Source: Comamonas thiooxydans (GTDB lineage: Bacteria; Pseudomonadota; Gammaproteobacteria; Burkholderiales; Burkholderiaceae_C). From it: DNA of 64,000 nt. The notes below the pieces were generated by a model. It was not told where the DNA came from and ran no database searches. It saw only the letters and a program-made list of their open reading frames with translations. Of this stretch, positions 50,599 to 59,929 are shown piece by piece. The stretch spans positions 248,001-312,000 of the forward strand of contig NZ_BBVD01000003.1 in assembly GCF_000964545.1 (NCBI RefSeq), given 5' to 3'. The position numbers and the translations under genes were made by a program. The first letter of the stretch is position 1. Each line of letters begins with the position of its first letter.

Positions 50599-51393
50599 AT
50601 GACTCAGATCACTGCCCGCTCCACCGGTTTTTCCTTTCAACTGGCTCGCTCTGCGGCCGTGATCGGCACAGTCGTGCTGGGCCTGTGGTCTGCGCAGGCG
50701 CAGGCCGCTGAAGTGGCGGTCGCCGTGGCAGCCAACTTCACCGCGCCCATGAAGAAGATTGCGGCCGAGTTCGAGAAGGATACAGGCCACAAGGCCGAGC
50801 TGTCGTTTGGCGCCACCGGCAAGTTCTACGCCCAGATCAACAACGGCGCGCCCTTCGGCATTCTGCTGGCCGCCGACGACACCACACCCGAGAAGCTGGC
50901 CAAGGAAGGCAAGGGCGTGACCGATTCGCGCTTTACCTACGCCATCGGTACGCTGGTGCTGTGGAGCCCCAAGGCCGGCTATGTGGACGACAAGGGCGAT
51001 GTACTCAAGAGCGGCGACTACAAGCACATCGCAATTGCCAATCCCAAGCTGGCCCCTTACGGAACAGCTGCCATGGAAGTGCTGAACAAGCTCGGCCTGA
51101 GCGCACAGGTGCAGCCCAAGGTGGTGATGGGCGAGAACATCGCCCAGACCTACCAGTTCGCTGCCACCGGCAATGCGCAGCTGGGTTTTGTGGCGCTGTC
51201 CCAGGTCATGGAGAACGGCAAGATCCGCGAGGGTTCGGCCTGGCAGGTGCCCGGCAATATGCATGAACCCATCCGCCAGGATGCCATTGTGCTCAACAGC
51301 GCCAAGGACAACGAAGCCGCTGCGGCTCTGATGAAGTACCTGCGCAGCCCCAAGGCACATGACATCATCCGCTCCTATGGCTACAGCTTCTGA
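50599..51393 (+). CDS. modA: Molybdate ABC transporter periplasmic binding protein
   Basis: About 264 residues. Signal peptide AVIGTVVLGLWSAQAQAAE. The ligand-binding motif starts VAVAVAANFTAPMKKIAAEF, then LSFGATGKFYAQINNGAPFG, AIGTLVLWSPKAGYV, PKLAPYGTAAMEVL and GNAQLGFVALSQV. Binds molybdate or tungstate and presents it to ModB. Start chosen at the ATG giving MTQITARS; another ATG six codons earlier lies inside the operator. No strong ribosome site. A terminator and a repeat separate it from modB. Confidence 0.95.
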   Translation: MTQITARSTGFSFQLARSAAVIGTVVLGLWSAQAQAAEVAVAVAANFTAPMKKIAAEFEKDTGHKAELSFGATGKFYAQINNGAPFGILLAADDTTPEKLAKEGKGVTDSRFTYAIGTLVLWSPKAGYVDDKGDVLKSGDYKHIAIANPKLAPYGTAAMEVLNKLGLSAQVQPKVVMGENIAQTYQFAATGNAQLGFVALSQVMENGKIREGSAWQVPGNMHEPIRQDAIVLNSAKDNEAAAALMKYLRSPKAHDIIRSYGYSF

Positions 51394-51434
51394 CGCTTGA
51401 CCGGCAAATCCTGGAGCTCAAACCAATCCGCTCT

Positions 51435-51483
51435 ACCCTTGGCGCTGCTCGGCTAAGCTGGGCGCTCCAAGGGTCTTTTTTTC
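51435..51483 (+). terminator. Terminator between modA and modB
   Basis: ACCCTTGG and CCAAGGGT (extended by GCGC pairing) followed by CTTTTTTTC. It may reduce modBC relative to modA expression. Confidence 0.8.
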
Positions 51484-51557
51484 GACTTGCGCAAATTCGG
51501 ATCGGACATGGTGCTTTGCCGATAGAAATGTCCGTTGTGCATGCTTGTTTGCGCAAG
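51484..51557 (-). repeat. 74-bp dispersed repeat, copy B (inverted partner of 49.55 kb)
   Basis: On the minus strand starts CTTGCGCAAACAAGCATG and ends GATCCGAATTTGCGCAAGTC, with the same overall layout as copy A. It lies directly between the modA terminator and modB and carries a similar short reading frame ending IRICASR. The two copies face each other around the modE-modA pair. Confidence 0.8.
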
Positions 51558-51573
51558 TCCTGTTTTTGATTCC

Positions 51574-52254
51574 ATGCAACTGAATGCCGAAGACTACGCA
51601 GCCATCTGGCTCACGCTCAAGCTCGCGGGCGTGACTACCGTGCTGCTCATGCTGTTGTGCACACCGCTGGCCTGGTGGCTGGCCCATACCCGTTCGCGCT
51701 GGCGCGGCCCGATCGGTGCCGTGGTGGCGCTGCCGCTGGTACTGCCGCCCACCGTCATCGGCTTTTATCTGCTGGTCACCATGGGGCCCAACGGCCCCAT
51801 AGGCAAGCTCACGCAGGCCATGGGCCTGGGCAATCTGCCGTTCACCTTTGCCGGCCTCGTGGTCGGCTCGCTGATCTACTCCATGCCATTCACCGTGCAG
51901 CCGCTGCAGCGTGCCTTCGAGGCATTGGGCCCGCGCCCCATGGAGGCTGCCGCCAGCCTGGGCGCCAGTCCGCTGGACCGCTTCCTGACCGTGGCCCTGC
52001 CGCTGGCGCGTCCCGGATTCATCACCGCCGCCGTGCTGACCTTTGCCCACACCGTGGGCGAATTCGGCGTGGTGCTGATGCTTGGCGGCAACATCCCCGG
52101 CGTCACGCGCGTGGTCTCGGTACAGATTTACGACCATGTGGAAGCCATGGAGTACGGCCACGCCCATATGCTGGCGGCCGGCATGGTGGTGTTCTCCTTC
52201 ATCGTGCTGCTGGCTTTGAACTGGCTGCAACCCAAAGCGGAGCGCCGCGCATGA
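51574..52254 (+). CDS. modB: Molybdate ABC transporter permease
   Basis: About 226 residues with five hydrophobic segments. The permease EAA-type motif is EALGPRPMEAAASLGASPLD. Motifs VVALPLVLPPTVIGFYLLV and LTFAHTVGEFGVVLMLGGNI are conserved in ModB. It forms the membrane channel for molybdate with ModC as its ATPase. Start at the ATG before MQLNAEDYAAIWL. Its stop overlaps the modC start by four bases. Confidence 0.95.
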   Translation: MQLNAEDYAAIWLTLKLAGVTTVLLMLLCTPLAWWLAHTRSRWRGPIGAVVALPLVLPPTVIGFYLLVTMGPNGPIGKLTQAMGLGNLPFTFAGLVVGSLIYSMPFTVQPLQRAFEALGPRPMEAAASLGASPLDRFLTVALPLARPGFITAAVLTFAHTVGEFGVVLMLGGNIPGVTRVVSVQIYDHVEAMEYGHAHMLAAGMVVFSFIVLLALNWLQPKAERRA

Positions 52255-53336
52255 CAGCCACCAATTTCATCGCCGCACAGCTCAGGCTGAGCCGGCCGGA
52301 CTTTGAACTCGATGTGGATCTGCAGCTACCCGGCCAGGGGGTCACGGCCCTGTTCGGGCCTTCGGGCTGCGGCAAGACCAGCTGTCTGCGCAGTCTTGCC
52401 GGGCTTGAACGGGCGCAAGGTCGCGTCACCGTCAACCAGACCGTATGGCAGGACGATACCAGCCGACAATGGCTGCCCACGCACCAGCGCGCACTCGGTT
52501 ATGTGTTTCAGGAGGCCAGCCTGTTTCCTCATCTGTCGGTGCAGCGCAATATCGACTACGGTCTCAAGCGCACGCCGCAGGAACGCCGCAAGGTCTCCAA
52601 GGAGCGGGCCGTGGAACTGCTGGGCATCAGCCATCTGATGGATCGCATGCCCGCCACGCTTTCGGGCGGCGAACGCCAGCGCGTGGCGATTGCAAGAGCG
52701 CTGGCCACCAGCCCCGAAGTGCTGCTCATGGACGAGCCCCTGGCCGCGCTCGACGCCCAGCGCAAGGCCGAGGTTCTGCCCTATCTGGAGCAGTTGCAGC
52801 GGCATCTGCGGATTCCCGTGATCTATGTGAGCCACTCCATGGACGAGGTTGCGCGCCTGGCCCAGCATATGGTGCTGCTCGGCGCGGGCAAGGTGCTGGC
52901 GCAGGGCTCCGTCACCGAACTGCTCTCCAGCCTCGATCTGCCGCTGGCCCATGGCGACGTGGCCTCCAGCGTGGTCCATGCCACGGTGCAGGCCCATGAC
53001 GCTGCCGACCATCTGAGCACGCTGATCTTCGACGGCGGACAACTGCAGCTCGTCATGGCCAGACCGCGCGAGCCGGGCAGCACGGTGCCGCTGCGCGTGC
53101 AGGCACGCGATGTCAGCCTGAGTCTGCTCAGGCCCGAGGGCAGCAGCATTCTCAACATCCTTCCGGTGCAGGTGCTGGGCCTGCGCGAGGACGGGCCGGG
53201 GCAGGTCATGGTTTCGCTGCAGGCGGGCGGCACCCGACTGCTGGCCAGAATCACCCGGCACTCGGCCAAGGCCTTGCAACTGCAGGCCGGCATGCCGCTG
53301 TATGCACAGATCAAGGGGATGGCACTGCTGGACTGA
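52251..53336 (+). CDS. modC: Molybdate ABC transporter ATP-binding protein
   Basis: About 361 residues. Walker A FGPSGCGKTSCLRSLAG, ABC signature ATLSGGERQRVAIARAL and Walker B EVLLMDEPLAALDAQ are intact. The C-terminal ~100 residues form the TOBE/MOP domain (VPLRVQARDVSLSLLRPEGS, SILNILPVQVLGL) that senses molybdate. It energises ModB. ATGA coupling with modB. Confidence 0.96.
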   Translation: MTATNFIAAQLRLSRPDFELDVDLQLPGQGVTALFGPSGCGKTSCLRSLAGLERAQGRVTVNQTVWQDDTSRQWLPTHQRALGYVFQEASLFPHLSVQRNIDYGLKRTPQERRKVSKERAVELLGISHLMDRMPATLSGGERQRVAIARALATSPEVLLMDEPLAALDAQRKAEVLPYLEQLQRHLRIPVIYVSHSMDEVARLAQHMVLLGAGKVLAQGSVTELLSSLDLPLAHGDVASSVVHATVQAHDAADHLSTLIFDGGQLQLVMARPREPGSTVPLRVQARDVSLSLLRPEGSSILNILPVQVLGLREDGPGQVMVSLQAGGTRLLARITRHSAKALQLQAGMPLYAQIKGMALLD

Positions 53337-53393
53337 GCGCAGCGCATCCGCCCCTTGCCGGCAAGGGATGCGCCTGCTGACTATCATCAGCCC

Positions 53394-54257
53394 ATGACCG
53401 AGTCCGCCTGCCCCATCCCTGCCCAGCCGATAGCACCGCTGCACACCCATGCCGTGAGCTTCTTCAACGCCGGGAAGCAGGAGCGGCAGGAGCGCGTGCT
53501 CGCGGCCGAGGTGCCGATCGCGCTGGTCTTCAACGGCATCTCGCATGCGGTGATGATGGGCTCGCCCACCGATGTGGAGGACTTTGCGCTGGGCTTTGCG
53601 CTGACCGAGGGCATCATCGACAGCGCCACTGACTGCTACGGCATCGAAGCCCGCCCCGTGTCTGCCGCGGCGGCCGGCCTGCCCGAAGGCATGGACGGCA
53701 TGGAAGTGCAGCTCGACATCGCCTCGCGCTGCTTTGCGCGGCTCAAGGACAGGCGCCGCAGCATGACGGGCCGCACGGGTTGCGGCGTCTGCGGAGTCGA
53801 GAGCTTTGCGGCGCTGGACCTGTCGTTTGATGCCCTGCCGCCCCAGGGCTGGCTGGAGCGGGTCGACGCAGCCACCGTGCTCAAGGCGATTGACGCCCTG
53901 CCGCCACACCAGATTCTCAATGCCGAGGCCGGCGCCATCCATGCCGCAGGCTGGGCCACTCTGGCGGGCGACATCACGGATGTGCTCGAAGACGTGGGCC
54001 GCCACAATGCGCTGGACAAGCTGGTCGGCCGGCTGGCGCGCACGGGCCGCCTCGGCGAACCCGGCTTTGTGCTGCTGTCCAGCCGCGGCAGCCATGAACT
54101 GGTGCGCAAATGCGCCAAGGTCGGCATCGCGGCGCTGGCCACGATTTCCGCGCCCACCGTCATGGGCGTGCGCATGGCGGAGCTGACGGGCCTGCGCTTC
54201 TGGGGGCTGTGCCGCCCGCCCAAGGCCGTGCTCTATGCCGCGGGCGGCAAAGCCTGA
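53394..54257 (+). CDS. fdhD: Formate dehydrogenase accessory sulfurtransferase FdhD
   Basis: About 287 residues. Transfers sulfur from IscS to the Mo-bisMGD cofactor during formate dehydrogenase maturation. The catalytic CxxC is TGCGVCGVESFAAL at about residue 132. Other motifs are FALGFALTEGII, ITDVLEDVGRHNALDKLVG, LLSSRGSHELVRKCAKVG and LATISAPTVMGVRMAE. It follows modC by under 60 bases, a sensible molybdenum-enzyme grouping, though no formate dehydrogenase gene is in the window. Confidence 0.94.
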   Translation: MTESACPIPAQPIAPLHTHAVSFFNAGKQERQERVLAAEVPIALVFNGISHAVMMGSPTDVEDFALGFALTEGIIDSATDCYGIEARPVSAAAAGLPEGMDGMEVQLDIASRCFARLKDRRRSMTGRTGCGVCGVESFAALDLSFDALPPQGWLERVDAATVLKAIDALPPHQILNAEAGAIHAAGWATLAGDITDVLEDVGRHNALDKLVGRLARTGRLGEPGFVLLSSRGSHELVRKCAKVGIAALATISAPTVMGVRMAELTGLRFWGLCRPPKAVLYAAGGKA

Positions 54258-54353
54258 GCAAGCCCTGCTGCCAAGCGCCAGCCTCTAGAATCACGGCATT
54301 GCGGCCATGACTCCAGCTCTGACCGCCCCACGATCAGCCCCTGGATATACACC

Positions 54354-54758
54354 ATGAACCGCTGCACCACCACCCGCTTCAGCCGCCGCCTTTGGGGCTG
54401 CGCCCTGCTGGCTGCTGCCGCCAGCGCCAGCCTGCCGGCCCTGGCACAGGGCCTGCCCTCGGACGACACGCGCAACTTTCCGCCCACGGCGCAGTTCGGC
54501 GAACTGACGGTCACCAATTTCCCCGAAGTGGCCATTAACGGCACGACCATCCGCACCACGCCGGGCTTTCGCCTGTTCAGCCGCGAACGCAGCCTGGTTT
54601 TTGCCAGCAACTATGCAGGCCAGAAACTGCTGGTGGGCTATGTGATCGAGCCACAGACGCAGGGTCTGCACATGGCCTGGATTCTGACCCCGGCCGAAAT
54701 CGAGAAATACAAGCCGATCCAGCCGCGCACCCTGCTGCAGCGCGTGTTCGGCAGCTGA
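54354..54758 (+). CDS. Secreted hypothetical protein
   Basis: About 134 residues. A signal peptide (FSRRLWGCALLAAAASASLP ALAQ) is followed by a beta-rich domain (FGELTVTNFPEVAINGTTIR, GFRLFSRERSLVFASNYAGQ, LVGYVIEPQTQGLHMAWILT) ending in a basic helix. Many betaproteobacteria carry such an unnamed protein beside miaB. It is not assigned to a family here. No clear ribosome site. Confidence 0.7.
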   Translation: MNRCTTTRFSRRLWGCALLAAAASASLPALAQGLPSDDTRNFPPTAQFGELTVTNFPEVAINGTTIRTTPGFRLFSRERSLVFASNYAGQKLLVGYVIEPQTQGLHMAWILTPAEIEKYKPIQPRTLLQRVFGS

Positions 54759-54794
54759 GTCCGGCCCGCGCCGGCCGCTATTGATTGACGAGCT

Positions 54795-54819
54795 GCTTGC
54801 GCTTTTTCAGCAAGCTTTT
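54795..54819 (+). terminator. Weak stem-loop terminator
   Basis: GCTTGC and GCAAGC stem followed by TTTTCG, downstream of the secreted hypothetical gene. Confidence 0.45.
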
Positions 54820-54915
54820 CGAACTGTTTCCATATCTAAATCGAGTGATGGCAGGCGCCAGCCGCTATCACTTTGTGCTTGCAGACACTGCAGGCCCACC
54901 TGACAAGAGCGCCCC

Positions 54916-56244
54916 ATGAGCAAGAAAGTCTTTATCAAAACCTTTGGCTGCCAGATGAACGAGTACGACTCGGACAAGATGGCCGATGTGCTGGGCGCGG
55001 CCCAGGGTTACGAGCCCACGCAGAACGTGGACGAGGCCGATCTGATCCTGTTCAACACCTGCTCGGTGCGCGAGAAGGCCCAGGAAAAAGTATTCAGCGA
55101 TCTGGGCCGCATCCGCCATCTCAAGGAAAAAGGCGTGCTGATCGGCGTGGGCGGCTGCGTGGCCAGCCAGGAGGGTGCAGAGATCATCAAGCGCGCTCCG
55201 TTTGTCGATGTGGTCTTCGGCCCCCAGACCCTGCACCGCCTGCCCGAGCTGCTCAATCAGCGCGCGGCCAAGGCCAAGCCCCAGGTCGATATCTCCTTCC
55301 CCGAAATCGAGAAGTTCGACCACCTGCCGCCGGCGCGCGTGGAAGGCGCTTCGGCCTTTGTCTCCATCATGGAAGGCTGCTCCAAATATTGCAGCTACTG
55401 CGTCGTGCCCTATACGCGCGGCGAAGAAGTCAGCCGCCCCTTCGAGGACGTGCTGGTGGAAGTCGCGGGCCTGGCCGAGCAAGGCGTGAAGGAAATCACG
55501 CTGCTGGGCCAGAACGTCAACGCCTACCTGGGCAAGATGGGCGACAGCAGCGAGATGGCCGACTTCGCGCTGCTGCTGGAATATGTGGCCGAGATTCCCG
55601 GCATCGAGCGCATCCGCTACACCACCAGCCATCCCAACGAGTTCACGCCGCGCCTGATCGAGGCCTACGCCAAGATTCCGCAACTGGTCAGCCATCTGCA
55701 TCTGCCCGTGCAGCATGGCAGCGACAAGATCCTCATGGCCATGAAGCGCGGTTACACGGCCATGGAGTACAAGAGCACCATCCGCAAGCTGCGCGCCATC
55801 CGTCCCGATCTGGCCATGAGCAGCGACTTCATCGTGGGCTTCCCCGGCGAGACCGAGGAAGACTTCCAGAAGATGATGAAGCTCATCCACGATGTGCGCT
55901 TCGACAACTCGTTCAGCTTCATCTTCAGCCCCCGCCCCGGCACGCCTGCAGCCAATCTGCACGACGACACGCCGCACGAAGTCAAGCTGCGCCGCCTGCA
56001 GGAGTTGCAGGCCGTGATCAACACCAACATCAAGGAGATCAGCGAAGAGCGTGTCGGCACGGTGCAACGCCTGCTGGTCGAAGGCGTGAGCAAGCGCGAC
56101 GGCAGCGAGCTGATGGGCCGCACCTATTGCAACCGCGTGGTCAACTTCCCCGGCAACGAGCGTTTGATCGGACAGATGGTAGATGTGAAGATTACCGAAG
56201 CCAAGGCCTACACCTTGCGCGGCGAAGTCCTGGTCAAGGATTGA
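54916..56244 (+). CDS. miaB: tRNA-2-methylthio-N6-dimethylallyladenosine synthase
   Basis: Radical-SAM methylthiotransferase adding the 2-methylthio group at A37 of tRNAs reading UNN codons. About 442 residues. N-terminal domain with the three cysteines of the auxiliary cluster (FGCQMNEYDSDKMAD, LFNTCSVREKAQEKVF, GVGGCVASQEGAEI), the radical-SAM CxxxCxxC in EGCSKYCSYCVVPYTRGEE, then a TRAM domain at the C-terminus (VQRLLVEGVSKRDGSELMGR). Start at the ATG before MSKKVFIKTFG. A terminator follows the gene. Confidence 0.97.
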   Translation: MSKKVFIKTFGCQMNEYDSDKMADVLGAAQGYEPTQNVDEADLILFNTCSVREKAQEKVFSDLGRIRHLKEKGVLIGVGGCVASQEGAEIIKRAPFVDVVFGPQTLHRLPELLNQRAAKAKPQVDISFPEIEKFDHLPPARVEGASAFVSIMEGCSKYCSYCVVPYTRGEEVSRPFEDVLVEVAGLAEQGVKEITLLGQNVNAYLGKMGDSSEMADFALLLEYVAEIPGIERIRYTTSHPNEFTPRLIEAYAKIPQLVSHLHLPVQHGSDKILMAMKRGYTAMEYKSTIRKLRAIRPDLAMSSDFIVGFPGETEEDFQKMMKLIHDVRFDNSFSFIFSPRPGTPAANLHDDTPHEVKLRRLQELQAVINTNIKEISEERVGTVQRLLVEGVSKRDGSELMGRTYCNRVVNFPGNERLIGQMVDVKITEAKAYTLRGEVLVKD

Positions 56245-56272
56245 CAGCCCGACAGTCCCCAGCCTCATCCAC

Positions 56273-56308
56273 AAAAAGCCTGCCTGCAATTCCAAGGCAG
56301 GCTTTTTT
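56273..56308 (+). terminator. Terminator after miaB
   Basis: AAGCCTGCC and GGCAGGCTT form a stem with a ten-base loop, followed by TTTTT. Confidence 0.9.
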
Positions 56309-56432
56309 CATGACTGGTTATAAATTCTGTAACAAATGGTGATGCCTTGCCGGATGGCACACACCTCTTCAATCCGCAGCTAGGATGATGACCTATTGGG
56401 GCCAAGCTGCCTCGGATTGAACTCTGGACACC

Positions 56433-58745
56433 ATGAACCAAACTGCCGCACTGCAGGGCGATGCCATCTACGCCCTGCTGGACCAAGCCCATGAGCTACT
56501 GAACGACTACAACGACGACAAGCCCGGCAGCATCAGCCGTCAGGACCGCATCGCTGCTGCGGTGGAGTTGATGGGGCAGCAGAACTTTGCCCCAGCCACC
56601 GTGCAGGAGCTCGAGCGCGTTCACGACTTCTGGCTCTACCTCGATCAGCCCGAGGCGGCCAACAAGCTGCTGCAGCAGCATCGCGACACCGCCCTGGCCG
56701 CTGCCGACGAACTGAGCCCCGCAGAGGCCGCGCTGCGCCTGAGCCTCAGCGACATCCAGAGCCGCATGGGTTTTGACCAGCCCTCCGCACAAGCACTGCT
56801 GAGTGCCGCAGCACAGGCCATTGCCCGGCTGCCCGAGGATGTGGACAGCGACAACTACTGGCATGGCTGGCACTGGATGGCCTCGCAGCTCCAGGCCTGG
56901 GAAGCTGCGGCCACGGGCCTTGAGCTGCAACGCGCCCAGGAGCGTCGCAACCCCGATCTGGCCGAAGATGCGGCCTACCTCGATGCCATCCTCTGCGTTC
57001 GCAAGGCGGAAATGGCTCAGAAAAGCGGCCACGCCAGCGAGTCAGCCAGCCTCGTGCAAAACGCCATCAATATATTGCGTGATGCCGCGCCCGATCAGCA
57101 GGTGGACTTTGACCGCTGGATGACGCTGGCCGACCATGTGCTGCCGCTGGCCCCGCAAAGCCTGCCCGCCCTGCTCATGGCCTGCGAGCAGCAACTGGCC
57201 GCTCTGGAGAATCCCCCGCCCTCGCAAGCCGTCAAGGCGCATCGCCAGGTCAAGATCGTGCGACTGCAAGCCCAGGCCTGCGCTCAGGCCGGTCAGCTGG
57301 AGGCAGCTCTGCAGCTGGCCCCTCAGGGACACTTCGGACTGACGGATGACTCGGGCGATCCCTTCACCGCCTCCTGGCTGGGCTGGCTGGAGCAGACCGG
57401 GCGCCTGAAACAAGCTGCCGATCTGGCGCTGGAGAGCGTGCTCCACGCTCGTCCCGTCTCGGCCGTGGCCGCCTTCGAGCTCGCCAAGAAGCAGTTCAGC
57501 AACGACTCGGAAAACGCCATCACCTGGGCCCTGGTTCTGGCCATTGGCCAGACCGACGAGGACATGCGCCAGCTGCTCGCGCAAGAAGAGAGGCCGCTGC
57601 ATCCGGCTGATTTCTATCTGAACATGGTGCGCGCAGCCCAGCCGGCGCATCCGGTGCTGGCTCTGCTCGACGGCCTGCGTCTGGCACGCAAGCGCCAGAT
57701 GGAGCAGGCTCTGCCGCTGCTGGAAATTGGCGTGGGCCAGCACCCCGAGATGGCCGACAGCGACAAGCTGCCCGCGCTCTGGGCTGCCCGCTTTGCCGCG
57801 CTGCCGCAGGAAGAAGCGCTGGCTCGGCCTTTTCCCCAGGGCCATGGCGCGCACTGGTGCTACGCCGCCGGCGTGGTCCTTGACGATGCAGACGATCTGG
57901 CACCGCTGATGGGCGGCAAGAAGAAAGTGCCTGCGCAGGAGGTGCGCGAGCCTCTGGTCGTGCGCTACTACGAGGAGGGTCTCGCCCGCTTCGAGCATTT
58001 CTGGGCGACTGGCCAGGGCCGCTTCAAGGATGGCGACCTGCATGTGTACTCCATGCTCTGCAACAACCTGGCCATCAAGTACCGCTTCATGGACCGCTAC
58101 GACGAGGCCGCCGAGCTGCACCACAAGGGACTGGGCAGCAGCCCGTTTGCCGAGCATCACAACGGCCTGCTGTGGTGTGCCGTGGGCAAGGATGACGACG
58201 CGCAGACCGTGGTCGAGGCCGAGCGCCTGTGGCATTTCGCCCAGGAGCATGGCTACAGCCGCCACGAACCCACACGTTACTTCTCCACCGTCGCCCTGTC
58301 GCTCTACAAGCTCAACCGCGATGACGAGATCAGCATCTGGATGGAGCGTCTGGACCAATGGTTCCACGACCTGGATGAGGACGAGCAGCGCGACGTGCGC
58401 CGCAACTACCTGGCGTCCCTGATGTCCATGCTGGACTTTTTCTCCAGCACACGCCCCGAGCTGGTGCTGCCGCGCCTGCGCGCACATCAGCAAGAAGTCA
58501 TCGCGCTGCAGGACTGCTATCCGCTGCGCCGCCTGGCCTGTGCGCTGGAAGCCTACCCCGAGCTGCTGGAAGAATCCGTGGCACTGCACAAGCAGGCCAA
58601 CAGCTATCTGGACAAGGATGACGACGAGGACGAGCGGCGCATGTCGCAGTCCGGCATAGAGCGCGCCGAGCGCAAGCTGGCCGAACGCGACGCCCAGGCC
58701 GGCGCTGAGGCATCGGGTCGCAAACCATGGTGGAAATTCTGGTGA
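56433..58745 (+). CDS. Large helical-repeat (TPR-like) protein, unknown function
   Basis: About 770 residues with no signal peptide or membrane helix. It is made of amphipathic helical pairs with TPR-like spacing (DQAHELLNDYNDD; ALLSAAAQAIARLPEDVDSD; LKQAADLALESVLHARPVSA; YDEAAELHHKGLGSSPFAEH; DEISIWMERLDQWFHD) and ends in a charged region (YLDKDDDEDERRMSQSG). Such scaffolds bind other proteins. It overlaps the following PcfJ-like gene by 19 bases, and that one overlaps the DUF1266 gene by four, so the three are a single operon. Start at the ATG before MNQTAALQGDAIYAL. Confidence 0.72.
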   Translation: MNQTAALQGDAIYALLDQAHELLNDYNDDKPGSISRQDRIAAAVELMGQQNFAPATVQELERVHDFWLYLDQPEAANKLLQQHRDTALAAADELSPAEAALRLSLSDIQSRMGFDQPSAQALLSAAAQAIARLPEDVDSDNYWHGWHWMASQLQAWEAAATGLELQRAQERRNPDLAEDAAYLDAILCVRKAEMAQKSGHASESASLVQNAINILRDAAPDQQVDFDRWMTLADHVLPLAPQSLPALLMACEQQLAALENPPPSQAVKAHRQVKIVRLQAQACAQAGQLEAALQLAPQGHFGLTDDSGDPFTASWLGWLEQTGRLKQAADLALESVLHARPVSAVAAFELAKKQFSNDSENAITWALVLAIGQTDEDMRQLLAQEERPLHPADFYLNMVRAAQPAHPVLALLDGLRLARKRQMEQALPLLEIGVGQHPEMADSDKLPALWAARFAALPQEEALARPFPQGHGAHWCYAAGVVLDDADDLAPLMGGKKKVPAQEVREPLVVRYYEEGLARFEHFWATGQGRFKDGDLHVYSMLCNNLAIKYRFMDRYDEAAELHHKGLGSSPFAEHHNGLLWCAVGKDDDAQTVVEAERLWHFAQEHGYSRHEPTRYFSTVALSLYKLNRDDEISIWMERLDQWFHDLDEDEQRDVRRNYLASLMSMLDFFSSTRPELVLPRLRAHQQEVIALQDCYPLRRLACALEAYPELLEESVALHKQANSYLDKDDDEDERRMSQSGIERAERKLAERDAQAGAEASGRKPWWKFW

Positions 58746-59929
58746 ATCAGGTCGTCGAAAAAGCCGCTGCCGCCAGTGCCTACAAGGCGCGCGATGTCGT
58801 CAACGCCCCGGCCATCAAGCAGCGCATCAAGGAGCGCAGCGCAGAGCGCGGCGACGCAGCCGATGTCGCTGCCTGGCTGGGCAACCACTTCTACCGCCAT
58901 GTGGTGGGCAATCTGCAGGCCGACGAGCCTGACGTGCTGCGCATTGCCGACGTCCGGCAGTTGCAGGAGCTGGCCGGCCGTCAGCAGCCGCCGGCCTGGG
59001 CGCTGGAGCGGCTGGAGCGCAGGCAGGCCGGCTTCGAGCTGCCCGAGCTCTGGTGGGTGCAGCCCGACAGCGCCGCCCTGCTGGCGCTGGAGACACGGCT
59101 GGTGGAATTTCTCTCCACCCGCAAGGGCACCTCTCTCGAAGGCAAGCTGCAGCGCGTGAACTGCCCGCAGGCGCTGGCGCGCTGGACGCTGGAGCATCTG
59201 GCTTTCGAGAAAAAGCAGAACAGCGGCCGGGTCGAGCACAGCCAGAGCGCCGTGCACGGGCTGCTGCGCGGCCAGCACGGTACCTTTGTGGAGTTTGACG
59301 GCACAAGTGCGCAGATGCGCCAGGAAATGGCCTATGAAAGCCAGATGATGGGCCACTGCGTGGGCCAGTTTGCCAACCGCAAGTCCTTCAGCGGCGGCTA
59401 TGGAGAACATTACGCCGAGGGTCTCGAGTCGGGGCGCATGCGGCTGTTCAGCTACCGCACGGGCACGGCCCAGCCCCGCATCACCGTCAATGCCTATGTG
59501 CAAAAGGACGGCAAGCTTCAGATCGAGCAGATCAAGGGCAAGCAGAACCGACCGCCGATTGCGCGCTATATGCCCGATGTGGTGACTCTGCTCAATCATC
59601 TGCCGCTCAATGACGAGGTGCCCGAGGACGCGCTGTCCATGGGCATTGTGCGCCGCCCGCCCGAGCTGCTGAAGTCCCATCCGGGGCTGGCGCCCTGGTG
59701 CTCGGTGCAGGAGCTGCAGACCGACGACGAGCAACTGTGGCTGATGCAGCAGCACCCCGCCCTGCTGCCCCGGCTCAATCTGCAGTCACCGCTGATGCAG
59801 TGGATGGTGGCGGCACGCAAGGACTCGCTGGACAGCGAAGTCATTGAACGCATGCCCAAATCCGCCGCACTGAAACAGAGCTTGCTGATGGCCAGAAAGC
59901 GTCCCGGTCGCCCAGGAGTTCGCACATGA
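58727..59929 (+). CDS. PcfJ-like domain protein, unknown function
   Basis: About 400 residues. Around residues 195-275 it carries the PcfJ-type motif: EMAYESQMMGHCVGQF, MRLFSYRTGTAQPRITVNAY and LQIEQIKGKQNRPP, that is the HCV, aromatic-R, P..T and Q-x-G-x-x-N pattern described for PcfJ from conjugative plasmids. N- and C-terminal parts are helical (DVVNAPAIKQRIKERSAERG; LWLMQQHPALLPRLNLQSP). PcfJ-type proteins are poorly characterised. Its start codon sits inside the end of the preceding gene, which points to translational coupling. Confidence 0.72.
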   Translation: MVEILVNQVVEKAAAASAYKARDVVNAPAIKQRIKERSAERGDAADVAAWLGNHFYRHVVGNLQADEPDVLRIADVRQLQELAGRQQPPAWALERLERRQAGFELPELWWVQPDSAALLALETRLVEFLSTRKGTSLEGKLQRVNCPQALARWTLEHLAFEKKQNSGRVEHSQSAVHGLLRGQHGTFVEFDGTSAQMRQEMAYESQMMGHCVGQFANRKSFSGGYGEHYAEGLESGRMRLFSYRTGTAQPRITVNAYVQKDGKLQIEQIKGKQNRPPIARYMPDVVTLLNHLPLNDEVPEDALSMGIVRRPPELLKSHPGLAPWCSVQELQTDDEQLWLMQQHPALLPRLNLQSPLMQWMVAARKDSLDSEVIERMPKSAALKQSLLMARKRPGRPGVRT

